Assembly (NCBI GenBank): GCA_021802825.1
Contig: JAJZRG010000004.1
Coordinates: forward strand, 1-64,000
Length of the DNA: 64,000 nucleotides
Reading direction: 5' to 3'
From: Chloroflexota bacterium
Lineage (GTDB): Bacteria > Chloroflexota > Limnocylindria > Limnocylindrales > CSP1-4
The notes under the pieces were generated by a model. The model was not told where the DNA came from. It saw nothing but the letters and a program-made list of their open reading frames with translations, and ran no database searches. Within the stretch, counting starts at the first letter, position 1. Each line of letters opens with the position of its first letter. Both the position numbers and the translations under genes were made by a program. Shown here piece after piece: positions 7,200 through 15,320 of this stretch.

Positions 7200-8558
7200 A
7201 TGACGACTCCGCTCCAGGCCCGCCCCATCCCGGACATCGTGACCGCGCTCCCAGGCCCCAAGGCCCGCGCGCACATCGAGTTCGACCACGCCTGGACGAG
7301 TCCCAGTCTCCCGCGCGCCTACCCGATCGTTCCCGTCCGCGGACTCGGCTGCGCGATCGAGGATATCGACGGCAACGTGTTCCTCGACTTCGCGGCTGGC
7401 ATCGCGGTCAACTCGACGGGCCACAGCCACCCCGAGATCGTGGCGGCGATCCAGAAGCAGGCTGCCGAGCTCCAGCACTTCAGCGCCAGCGACTTCTACC
7501 TGCCGATCTACGCCCGGGCTGCCGCCGAGCTGGCGCGCATCGCGCCCATGAAGGGCAAGACGCGGGTCTTCATCGGCAACTCCGGCGCCGAGGCCGTCGA
7601 GGCGGGGTTGAAGCTGGCCCGCTACCACACGCGCCGCCAGAACGTCATCGCGTTCCTCGGCGCGTTCCACGGCCGGACGTACGGCGCCGTCAGCCTGACC
7701 GCGTCGAAGGCGAAGTACCATGCCCACTTCGGTCCCATGCTGCCGGGCGTCTACCACGTCCCGTACGGGCTGGCGGGCCTGGACGAGATCGAGAGCCGCG
7801 TCTTCAGGCGCCTCATGCCGGCCGACGAATTCGCCGCGATCATCGTGGAGCCCATCCAGGGCGAGGGCGGCTACGTCGTCCCGGAGCCGACGTTCCTGTC
7901 CCGGCTCCGAGACCTGTGCGACCGCCACGGCATCATGCTCATCGCCGACGAGGTCCAGTCGGGCGCGGGCCGTACCGGCAAGATGTGGGCGATCCAGCAC
8001 TGGGATGTCGAGCCCGACATCCTGCTCACGGCCAAGGGCATCGGCTCGGGCATGCCGGTCGGGGCGATGATCGCCAAGGAGAGCGTGATGACCTGGGGCC
8101 CGGGCTCGCACGGCAGCACGTACGGCGGCAACCCGATCGCTCTCGCCGCCCTGCTCGAGACGATCCGCCTGCTCGAGGGCGGGCTCGTCGCCAACGCCGG
8201 CCTGCGCGGGCGCGAGATCATGGACGCGCTCCGGCCGCTCGTTGACCGGTTCCCCGGCATCGTGCGCGACGTACGTGGCAAGGGGCTGATGATCGGCATC
8301 CAGTTCGACTCCGGCGACACGGCCGAGGCCGTGCAGATGCAGGCGTTCGACCGCGGGCTCCTGGTCCTCGAGGCTGGCGACGACTGCGTGCGTATCTCGC
8401 CGCCGCTCGTCGTCACGGAGGCCGAGGCGGCAACGGCCGTACGCCTGTTCGCCGCCTCGGTCGAGGCCGTCGCGACCCACCGCAGCGCGGCGAGGGCCGA
8501 GGTCGACACCGAGGTGACTCAGGGCCTGGCGACGCCCGGGGTCGAGGCCGCCGGCTGA
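7200..8558 (+). CDS. Class III PLP aminotransferase (GABA/acetylornithine type)
   Basis: A 452-aa fold-type I aminotransferase that moves an omega-amino group to a 2-oxoacid. PLP-binding Lys279 lies in TAKGIGSGMPVGA. The FIGNSGAEAVEAGLKLAR motif, IIVEPIQGEGGY and ADEVQSGAGRTG are all present. The closest families are 4-aminobutyrate and 5-aminovalerate transaminases, and the following CoA-transferase genes fit a route that activates the resulting acid. GAGG lies 6 nt before the ATG. The operator palindrome at 7130-7144 suggests substrate-dependent induction. Confidence 0.88.
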   Translation: MTTPLQARPIPDIVTALPGPKARAHIEFDHAWTSPSLPRAYPIVPVRGLGCAIEDIDGNVFLDFAAGIAVNSTGHSHPEIVAAIQKQAAELQHFSASDFYLPIYARAAAELARIAPMKGKTRVFIGNSGAEAVEAGLKLARYHTRRQNVIAFLGAFHGRTYGAVSLTASKAKYHAHFGPMLPGVYHVPYGLAGLDEIESRVFRRLMPADEFAAIIVEPIQGEGGYVVPEPTFLSRLRDLCDRHGIMLIADEVQSGAGRTGKMWAIQHWDVEPDILLTAKGIGSGMPVGAMIAKESVMTWGPGSHGSTYGGNPIALAALLETIRLLEGGLVANAGLRGREIMDALRPLVDRFPGIVRDVRGKGLMIGIQFDSGDTAEAVQMQAFDRGLLVLEAGDDCVRISPPLVVTEAEAATAVRLFAASVEAVATHRSAARAEVDTEVTQGLATPGVEAAG

Positions 8559-8589
8559 CCGACTGACCGCACCACCAGGAGACCCGGCA

Positions 8590-9516
8590 ATGCCCGGCAA
8601 GGTCACCTCGATGCACGACGCCGTCGCGGCGATCGTCCGTGACGGCGACACCGTTGCGATCGAGGGCTTCACCCACCTGATCGGCTTCTCGGCCGGCCAC
8701 GAGATCGTTCGCCAGCGCAAGCGTGACCTCGTGCTCGCCCGCATGACGCCGGACGTCATCTACGACCAGATGATCGCCGGCGGCGTCGCTCGCAAGCTGA
8801 TCTTCAGCTGGCTCGGCAATCCCGGCGTCGGTGGCCTCAACGCCATCCGCCGCCGCATCGAGCCCGCCAGTCTGGCGGGGGACCGCCCGCTCGAGATCGA
8901 GGAGTACAGCCATTTCGGCATGGTGGCCCGCTACACGGCTGGCGCCACCAACCTCCCGTTCATGCCGCTTCGCTCGTACTTCGAGACCGACCTGCCCAAG
9001 GCGAACCCGCTGATCCGGCCGATCAAGTCGCCCTACTCCGACGAGGTCGTCTACGCCGTCCCGCCGCTCAACCCGGACGTCTCGATCATCCACGCCCAAC
9101 GCGCCGACGCGAACGGCAACACGCAGATCTGGGGGCTGCTGGGCTGCCAGAAGGAGGCGGCGTTCGCCGCCGAGCGAGTGATCATCGTGGTCGAGGAGCT
9201 GGTCGACGAGAGCGTCGTCCGCGCCGACCCGAACCGGACGGTCATCCCGGGCCTGATCGTCGACGCCGTGGTGGTGGAGCCCTACGGCGCCCACCCGTCC
9301 TACGTGCAGGGCGCCTACGACCGCGACAACCGCTTCTACCTCGACTGGGACCCGATCAGTCGCGACGAGGACAAGGTGCAGGCGTGGCTGAGCGAGTGGG
9401 TCTACGACCTCCCGGACCGCGCCGCCTACGTCGAGAAGCTGGGCGCGGAGCGGATCGCGTCGCTGCGGCCCGGCCCCGCGCCGTCCGGCTCGGTGGACTA
9501 CGGGAGCTACCGGTGA
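8590..9516 (+). CDS. CoA-transferase alpha subunit (GctA-like)
   Basis: A 308-aa subunit of a family I CoA-transferase, nearest to glutaconate/3-oxoacid CoA-transferase subunit A. It shows the GDTVAIEGF start of the family and the IIHAQRADANGN segment. It lacks the catalytic Glu, which is on the partner subunit. It begins 31 bp after the aminotransferase, with GGAG upstream of the ATG, and its TGA overlaps the GTG of the beta gene. The operon suggests that it activates a carboxylic acid derived from amino-acid breakdown; the actual acid is unknown. Confidence 0.85.
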   Translation: MPGKVTSMHDAVAAIVRDGDTVAIEGFTHLIGFSAGHEIVRQRKRDLVLARMTPDVIYDQMIAGGVARKLIFSWLGNPGVGGLNAIRRRIEPASLAGDRPLEIEEYSHFGMVARYTAGATNLPFMPLRSYFETDLPKANPLIRPIKSPYSDEVVYAVPPLNPDVSIIHAQRADANGNTQIWGLLGCQKEAAFAAERVIIVVEELVDESVVRADPNRTVIPGLIVDAVVVEPYGAHPSYVQGAYDRDNRFYLDWDPISRDEDKVQAWLSEWVYDLPDRAAYVEKLGAERIASLRPGPAPSGSVDYGSYR

Positions 9517-10292
9517 GCGAGCTCGGCTTCACCAAGAGCGAGATGATGATCGTCGCGGCGGCCCGCGAGCTCGCCCGGGCGCACGTCTGCTTCGTCGGCG
9601 TGGGCCTGCCGAACATCGCGGTGAACCTCGCCAAGCGGACCGTGGCCCCGGACCTCGAGATGGTCTACGAGGCTGGCGTGTTCGGCGCCCGGCCCGCTCG
9701 CCTGCCGCTCTCGATCGGCGACCCGACCATCGTCACCGGGGCGACCGCGGTCGTCTCGATGTTCGAGCTGTTCGGGTACTACCTCCAGCGGGGCCTGATC
9801 GACGTCGGGTTCCTCGGCGCCGCCCAGATCGACCGCTTCGGCAACATCAACACCACGGTCATCGGCGACTACGGGGCGCCGAAGACGAGGCTGCCGGGCT
9901 CGGGGGGCGCCTGCGAGATCGCGATCAACGCGCGCGAGGTGTTCGTGATCATGCGCCAGTCCGCCCGCTCGTTCGTCCGCGAGATCGACTTCCGGACGTC
10001 GCCCGGGAACCTCGGCGGCGCCGAGCAGTCAGAGGCCATTCGCAGGGCCGGCGGCTGGAATGGGCGCGGCCCCTCGGTGGTGGTCACGGACCTCGGGGTG
10101 TGGCGCTTCGACGAGACCGGCGAGATGTATCTGGAGTCGCTGCACCCGGGCGCGACGCTCGACGAGGTGCGCGCCACGATTGCGTGGGAGCCCAAGATCG
10201 GCGCCCACCTTGGCACAACGCCCGCCCCGACGGCCGAGGAGTTGCGCCTCGTCCGTGAGGAGCTGGATCCGGACGGCGTCTACGCGAGGTAG
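9513..10292 (+). CDS. CoA-transferase beta subunit (GctB-like)
   Basis: A 259-aa partner of the preceding subunit. Glu53 in the MVYEAGVFGARP segment occupies the place of the catalytic glutamate that forms the acyl-glutamyl anhydride in this family. GDYGAPKTRLPGSGGA is the usual CoA-binding glycine-rich region. Start is GTG at 9513 in a GTGA overlap, indicating translational coupling and equal subunit production. A hairpin terminator follows 30 bp downstream. Confidence 0.86.
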   Translation: MSELGFTKSEMMIVAAARELARAHVCFVGVGLPNIAVNLAKRTVAPDLEMVYEAGVFGARPARLPLSIGDPTIVTGATAVVSMFELFGYYLQRGLIDVGFLGAAQIDRFGNINTTVIGDYGAPKTRLPGSGGACEIAINAREVFVIMRQSARSFVREIDFRTSPGNLGGAEQSEAIRRAGGWNGRGPSVVVTDLGVWRFDETGEMYLESLHPGATLDEVRATIAWEPKIGAHLGTTPAPTAEELRLVREELDPDGVYAR

Positions 10293-10324
10293 CCGCCAAG
10301 CCCGGACCGCGCGACCCGGACAGC

Positions 10325-10361
10325 ACGACGCCCGACCGGGGGAGAGTCGGCCGGGCGTCGT
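10325..10361. terminator. Bidirectional hairpin terminator
   Basis: A 10-bp stem, ACGACGCCCG with CGGGCGTCGT, lies between the convergent CoA-transferase and universal stress protein genes. There is no long U tract, as elsewhere in this window. Confidence 0.65.
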
Positions 10362-10400
10362 TGGGGGATAGCGAGTCTTGCGGCAGGGTACCGCGCTGCG

Positions 10401-10838
10401 CTAGCCCGCGGGCGCCTCCCGCGGCCGGACCACGAGGACCGGGCAGCGGGCGTTCCGCACGACGTGCTCCGACACGCTGCCGAGGAACAGCCGCCCGACC
10501 GCGCCGCGGCCGTGGCTGCCCACCAGCACCATGTCGGCATGCTCGGCCTGGGCGGCCTCGACGATCATGTCGCCGGGATCACCGGTCCAGATGAGGAACG
10601 AGACCTCGATCCCGGCCAGGCGGCCGCGCTCGACGAGTTCCTGCGCCAGCAGCTCGCGCCGCTCGCGGACTTGGTCCACACGAACGCGGAAGCGTCCGCC
10701 CGGCATCAGGAGCGACCCGGGGTCGATCACGGACACCACCAGCAGCGAAGCGCCGAGCCGGCTGGCCAGCTCAAATGCCTCGTCGGTTGCGGAAGCCGAA
10801 GCCTCCGTGAGGTCTGTTGCGAGCAGGAGCTTCTTCAC
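10401..10838 (-). CDS. Universal stress protein (UspA family)
   Basis: A small ATP-binding stress protein. The C-terminal GSHGRGAVGRLFLGS carries the G-x2-G-x9-G(S) nucleotide-binding signature, and the N-terminal KKLLLATDLTEAS strand carries the conserved Asp. I use the GTG at 10838, which has GAGG 6 nt upstream and gives 145 aa, the usual family length. An in-frame ATG at 10922 would add 28 residues without family similarity and has no SD. It follows the multicopper oxidase in the same orientation and may be cotranscribed with it. Confidence 0.85.
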   Translation of the reverse strand: MKKLLLATDLTEASASATDEAFELASRLGASLLVVSVIDPGSLLMPGGRFRVRVDQVRERRELLAQELVERGRLAGIEVSFLIWTGDPGDMIVEAAQAEHADMVLVGSHGRGAVGRLFLGSVSEHVVRNARCPVLVVRPREAPAG

Positions 10839-10952
10839 GTGGGACCTCGACCGCTCGGCTCCCCCCGTCGGATCCGCCACAGTGGCGGGATCTCGGTCGG
10901 TGCGGGGCTCCAGGACGGCCATCGTGAGAGCGGGACTGTGCCGTGGGAGGGA

Positions 10953-12320
10953 CTATGCGGTAAGGAGTTTGAGGATGGCGGTGATGTGCTCCGGCTTGGG
11001 GACCACGATCATCGTGTTGACCATGCCGAACATCCCATCCGTGCCCTCGACGTGCGGAAGGATGTGGCAGTGGAAGGCCCAGATGCCAAGGCGCTCGGCC
11101 TTGATGGTGACGTCGTAGCGCTCGCCCGGGTTGACGGTCAGCGTGTCGCAGAGGTACGGCTGCGGCAGGTTGAAACCGTCCCTGGCGATGACCTTCATGC
11201 CGTACCCGTGTGAGTGCCACGGATGGGGCATCGTGCCCTCATTCATGAACCGGATCCGAACCGTCTGGCCCAGCGCGGCGAGCACCGGGACGGTGGCCGG
11301 GAAGCCATGGCCGTTGATGGTGAAGCCGCCCAGGGAGTCATTGGAGATCCAGGTGTAGTCAACGCCGTTGACGGCCTTCTCGTCGGCCGTCGGGTTCTTC
11401 GGTTCGACGATGAACGCACCCAGCTGACCGCGCCCGACCTGGTCGGTGGCGTTGTGGTGCGAGTGGTACATGAGCGAGCCCGGCCGGCTGGCCGTGAACT
11501 CGTAGCTGAACTTCTCGCCGGGGGCAATCGGCACCTGGGTCACGAACGGCACGCCGTCCATGAAGAAGTTGTCGAAGTCAACGCCGTGGAAGTGGACGCC
11601 GGTGGTCTCCTGGCGGTTGTTCGTGAACACCGCGCGGACCTTGTCGCCCTCCTTGACCCGCAGCGTCGGGCCCGGCCACTGCCTGTTGTAGCCGGTGGCC
11701 TTGACGGGCGCCTTCATCTCGTCGATCTGCCAGTCGAAGTCGTCGACGGTCATCTCGAAGTGGACGGAGCCGTCCGGATCAGTGGTCGGCTTGAGCGGCG
11801 TGGTGAGGTCGGTCACGAACAGGTTGGGGACCTGGGCGAAGGCCGGCTTCTTGGTCAGCTCGGGGTAGTTGTCCGCGGCGCCCAGGATCTTGACCATCTG
11901 GTTGAAGACGGTGTCGCCGTAGACGGTCTTGAGGGCCGGGGCGAGGTTCCCGACGTAGCGGCGGACGACCGCGCGAGCCGCGACGTCGTGCGCGGTCCAG
12001 CCGGCCGGGAGGTTCGGGGGTAGGGAGGCCGAGGCCGCAGCCGATGCGGCCGGGCTGGCGGCCGCGGACGGTGCGACCGAGGGGGCGATCGACGGGGCAG
12101 CCGAGGCCGCGGCCGCAGGCGCTCCCATGCTCGCAGCCGGACCGAAGCTCCACTGCGGGTTGGTGGCGTTCTGGCAGGCGGCGAGACCTGCGGCGACGCC
12201 GGTCAGGCCCACGACGCCGGCGGTGCGGAGGAATCCTCGGCGGCTGAGCGGGCTCGGGGCGCTCTCGTCGGACGGCTCGACCGACGACTCATGGGTCTGG
12301 GACGACTGGGTGGGCTCCAC
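10953..12320 (-). CDS. Exported multicopper oxidase
   Basis: A 455-aa cupredoxin oxidase outside the membrane. The N-terminus has a Tat-like SRRGFLRTAG motif followed by a hydrophobic stretch and a lipobox (LAAC), so the mature protein may be lipid-anchored. Next comes an Ala/Ser/Pro-only linker of about 40 residues (65-105). Copper sites are HFHGVDFD, YHSHHN, HPWHSHGYG and HCHILPHVEG, with a Met a few residues later as axial T1 ligand. Copper or metal oxidation and copper tolerance are the usual roles. Start is GTG. It is divergent from the histidine kinase. Confidence 0.88.
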   Translation of the reverse strand: MEPTQSSQTHESSVEPSDESAPSPLSRRGFLRTAGVVGLTGVAAGLAACQNATNPQWSFGPAASMGAPAAAASAAPSIAPSVAPSAAASPAASAAASASLPPNLPAGWTAHDVAARAVVRRYVGNLAPALKTVYGDTVFNQMVKILGAADNYPELTKKPAFAQVPNLFVTDLTTPLKPTTDPDGSVHFEMTVDDFDWQIDEMKAPVKATGYNRQWPGPTLRVKEGDKVRAVFTNNRQETTGVHFHGVDFDNFFMDGVPFVTQVPIAPGEKFSYEFTASRPGSLMYHSHHNATDQVGRGQLGAFIVEPKNPTADEKAVNGVDYTWISNDSLGGFTINGHGFPATVPVLAALGQTVRIRFMNEGTMPHPWHSHGYGMKVIARDGFNLPQPYLCDTLTVNPGERYDVTIKAERLGIWAFHCHILPHVEGTDGMFGMVNTMIVVPKPEHITAILKLLTA

Positions 12321-12451
12321 AGGCAGGGGCTCTCCGACTCGATGAGTACTGGCGATAGACGCGCGAATCGTCAGGGGCGACGGTCGGTCCTGCTAAGTGA
12401 CCAATGGCCCGAAGGCGTGGGCAGCGTGACCCGTGGGCCCTTGTCGGCTGG

Positions 12452-12457
12452 TAGGCT
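12452..12457 (+). promoter_or_regulatory. -10 box for a leaderless kinase mRNA
   Basis: TAGGCT ends 7 nt before the GTG at 12465. No SD lies between and no -35 match is seen. Confidence 0.5.
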
Positions 12458-12464
12458 CAGGGCC

Positions 12465-14081
12465 GTGACACGTCCCGAGCGTCCCAAGATTGCCCCAGCG
12501 CAACCGCGCTCTGTTGACCCGTTCCCGCTCGTGCGCACGCTCGAGGCGCTCGAGGCCTGGCAGCAGGCGCCGTCGCCCGAGACGCGCGCCGCCGTCGGAG
12601 GGTCGCTCGAGGGCGTTCTGATGGCGGCCGACGCGAGGGGCGCGGTGCTCGAGATCTGCGCGCCGCCCCTGCCGCGCCTCGAGCTGGGCGCCGGGACCCT
12701 GTCCTCGGTCCCGCCCGAAACGGAGCGCGGCGCCCTGGCGCCCTTTACGCTCGCGGCGCACCACGGCCACCGAGTGCTGGGGCGCCTGTTCCTCGACGCG
12801 CCCGAGGGAGCCGCGGCCTCGGTCGTCCGGATGATCGAGATGGCGGTGGACGCCGCGTGGTCTCGCGCCGAGGTCCGCGAGCGGGCGCGGCGGCTCGCGG
12901 CGCTTGAGGAGGCCACCCGTGCGGTCGCGGCCGAGCTGGACATCGACCGTGTCCTGGGCGTCATCGTGGACCGCGTCCGGGAGCTGGTCGGCGCCAAGTT
13001 CGCCGCCCTGGGCATCGCCGACGGCCGGGGCCGCATCGAGCGCTTCATCTCGAGCGGCGTGTCGCCTGAGCAGCGCGCCGTCATCGGCTCCGTCCCCCAG
13101 GGGATGGGCCTGCTCGGGCGGGTCATCCGCGAGGGGCGCACCCTGCGCGTCGACGACATCCGGTCGGACCCGACCGCCTACGGGTTCCCGTCGCACCACC
13201 CGCAGATGACCTCATTCCTGGGCGCGCCGGTGTCGGTGAAGGGCCGCTCGGTCGGCAACCTGTACCTGACCGACAAGACCGGCGGCGAGCCGTTCACTGA
13301 GGACGACGAGCACCTCATCGAGATGTTCGCGGTCCACGCAGGGATCGCGATCGAGAACGCCCGCCTCCACGACCAGGTGCAGCGTCTCGCAGTGGTCGAG
13401 GAGCGGGAGCGCATCGGCAAGGACCTCCACGACGGGATCATCCAGGCCATCTACGCGGTCGGCCTGTCGCTGGAGGACGTGCCGGAGCTGGTGGAGGATG
13501 CGGCCGGCCGGGTCGAGGCCGTCGCGCGCGTGGACCGCGCGATCGATTCGCTCAACCTGGTGATCGCGGACATCCGCTCGTACATCCTCCGTCTGCGCCC
13601 ATCCATCGGCGGCGCGGAGGACCCGGTCGAGGAGCTCGTGAGGCTGGGCGAGGAAGTGGCCATGAACGCCGTGATTGACCTGGAGGTCGACCTCGAGGGG
13701 GGCGCCGATCTGTTCCGCGCCCTGCCGCCCGACCGCACGTCCGACCTCCTGTTCATCGTGCGCGAGGCGCTGTCCAATGTTGCCCGCCACTCCGGCGCGA
13801 CTCGCATGACGCTCATCCTCGCGCAGCAGGGCCCCGACCTGCTGCTGGCCGTCGAGGACAACGGCCGCGGCTTCGACCCGGGCCCCGTCCACAGACCGGA
13901 CCCTCAGGGCCGCCACCAGGGCTTGAGCAACATGCGAGACCGGGCCGTGGGCATGGGTGGAACATTCGCGATCGAGCGGCCTGACGGGGCGGGCACGCGT
14001 ATCATCGTCCGAGTGCCTGCGCCGCCCAGCGCGACACCGGGGAGCGTCCCCCCTCCCGGGTCGGAGACAAACCAACCGTGA
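12465..14081 (+). CDS. GAF-domain sensor histidine kinase (NarL/DevS class)
   Basis: A 538-aa cytoplasmic kinase. A degenerate sensor-like region fills residues 1-140, a clear GAF domain about 145-300, a HisKA_3 dimerisation helix carries His322 in DLHDGIIQ, and an HATPase ends with the N box EALSNVARHS and the G box VEDNGRGFD. No membrane segment is present. This resembles the DevS/DosT group, which senses redox, O2 or NO through a GAF-bound cofactor, but the ligand cannot be inferred here. GTG at 12465 is chosen because a TAGGCT box ends 7 nt upstream. Its stop overlaps the start of the response regulator (GTGA). Confidence 0.88.
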   Translation: MTRPERPKIAPAQPRSVDPFPLVRTLEALEAWQQAPSPETRAAVGGSLEGVLMAADARGAVLEICAPPLPRLELGAGTLSSVPPETERGALAPFTLAAHHGHRVLGRLFLDAPEGAAASVVRMIEMAVDAAWSRAEVRERARRLAALEEATRAVAAELDIDRVLGVIVDRVRELVGAKFAALGIADGRGRIERFISSGVSPEQRAVIGSVPQGMGLLGRVIREGRTLRVDDIRSDPTAYGFPSHHPQMTSFLGAPVSVKGRSVGNLYLTDKTGGEPFTEDDEHLIEMFAVHAGIAIENARLHDQVQRLAVVEERERIGKDLHDGIIQAIYAVGLSLEDVPELVEDAAGRVEAVARVDRAIDSLNLVIADIRSYILRLRPSIGGAEDPVEELVRLGEEVAMNAVIDLEVDLEGGADLFRALPPDRTSDLLFIVREALSNVARHSGATRMTLILAQQGPDLLLAVEDNGRGFDPGPVHRPDPQGRHQGLSNMRDRAVGMGGTFAIERPDGAGTRIIVRVPAPPSATPGSVPPPGSETNQP

Positions 14082-14749
14082 CTGATCTGAGCTCGCGTCC
14101 ATTGCGTTTGCTGGTCGTTGACGACCACGAGGTCGTCCGCCAGGGCCTGGTCGCTCTCCTCGACCGCCGAGAGGGGTTCCAGGTCGTCGCCGAGGCCGGC
14201 ACGGCTGCCGAGTCCATCGAGCAGGCCCGTCGCTTCCAGCCTGACATCGTCGTGATGGACGTGCGCCTCCCCGACGGCTCCGGCATCGAGGCCTGCCGCG
14301 AGATCCGCGCCGAGCTTCCCGGCACCCGAGTGGTCATGCTCACCTCGTACCCGGACGAGGAGGCCGTGCTGTCGGCGATCGTCGCCGGTGCGTCGGGCTA
14401 CCTGCTCAAGCAGATTCGCGCGCGCGACCTCGTGGCCGCCCTCGAGTCCGTGGGCCGCGGCGAGTCACTGCTCGACCCGGCGGTCACCGAGAAGGTCCTT
14501 GAGCGGGTCCGCCGCATCGCGACCGGTGCCTACACGGACGAGATGGCCCAGCTCACCGCGCAGGAGCAGCGGATCCTGCTCTTGGTGGCCGAGGGCAAGA
14601 CCAACAAGGAGATCGCCTCCGAGGTCTTCCTGTCGGATAAGACGGTCAAGAACTACGTCAGCTCGATCCTCTCGAAGCTCAACCTCGAGCGGCGCGCCCA
14701 GGCTGCGGCCTTCGTCGCCAAGCATCGGCTCGATCGCGGCGGGGCATAG
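14078..14749 (+). CDS. NarL/DevR-family response regulator
   Basis: A 223-aa partner of the upstream kinase. Phospho-acceptor Asp61 is in VVMDVRLPDGSG, with acidic Asp15/Asp16 and the switch residue Thr in VVMLTSYPDE. A LuxR-type HTH fills the C-terminus (EGKTNKEIASEVFLSDKTV). The GTG start overlaps the kinase stop, so the pair is translationally coupled. Targets are unknown; the adjacent F420-type reductase is a plausible one. Confidence 0.9.
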   Translation: MTDLSSRPLRLLVVDDHEVVRQGLVALLDRREGFQVVAEAGTAAESIEQARRFQPDIVVMDVRLPDGSGIEACREIRAELPGTRVVMLTSYPDEEAVLSAIVAGASGYLLKQIRARDLVAALESVGRGESLLDPAVTEKVLERVRRIATGAYTDEMAQLTAQEQRILLLVAEGKTNKEIASEVFLSDKTVKNYVSSILSKLNLERRAQAAAFVAKHRLDRGGA

Positions 14750-14790
14750 CTCCCTGCTCCCGCGCTCCGCGGCACCATCGCGCCCGTCCC

Positions 14791-15126
14791 GTGGATGACG
14801 ACCTCGTCGCGTGGGGCCGCGTCCTGCGCATCGAGACCCGCGGACGGACGACCGGCCGGACGGCCGTCGCGACGGTCGGCTTCGTCGAGCGGCCCGACGG
14901 GGCACTGCTCGTGGCGGCCGGCTCGCCGCGTGCTGACTGGGCGCTCAACCTGCTCGTCGAGCCCCGGTGCCGCGTGACGATCGCCGACACGACCCGCGAC
15001 GCCGTCGCCACGGCGCTTGAGGGCCGGGACCACGCCACGGCCGTTCGAGACCTCATCCTCAAGTACGGGACGCCGGCCGAAGGTCTGGGCGCCGGCCCCG
15101 CGTTCGAGCTCCGGCCCGAGGGCTGA
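14791..15126 (+). CDS. Deazaflavin (F420)-dependent nitroreductase-family protein, Ddn-like
   Basis: A 111-aa split-barrel protein of the PF04075 type. The RIETRGRTTGRTAVATVGFV-like N-terminal segment and the short length match members that use F420H2 to reduce quinones. The start is a GTG with no SD. It follows the two-component genes by 41 bp. The substrate is unknown, and F420 use is known for the family rather than shown here. Confidence 0.7.
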   Translation: MDDDLVAWGRVLRIETRGRTTGRTAVATVGFVERPDGALLVAAGSPRADWALNLLVEPRCRVTIADTTRDAVATALEGRDHATAVRDLILKYGTPAEGLGAGPAFELRPEG

Positions 15127-15160
15127 CCCGCCTGGCACCCAGAGTCGAGGCTGCCCGCCC

Positions 15161-15242
15161 GGGCGAAGACGCCGCGCCAGGCAGGACGGCCAAGTCGCCC
15201 GGGCGGGGCACGCCGGGGCGAAGACGCCGCGCCAGGCAGGAC
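15161..15242. repeat. Exact 27-bp direct repeat, period 55 bp
   Basis: The same 27 bases occur at 15161-15187 and 15216-15242, starting GGGCGAAGACG and ending CAGGCAGGAC. They lie in the 194-bp leader of the CoA-transferase gene. Confidence 0.7.
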
Positions 15243-15320
15243 ACGGTCGGGCCCGGCGGTCCCGCCGTCCGTGCCATCCGGCCGGGCCAACCCCCAAGCG
15301 TCGGTGCCAGACTCGACCCC

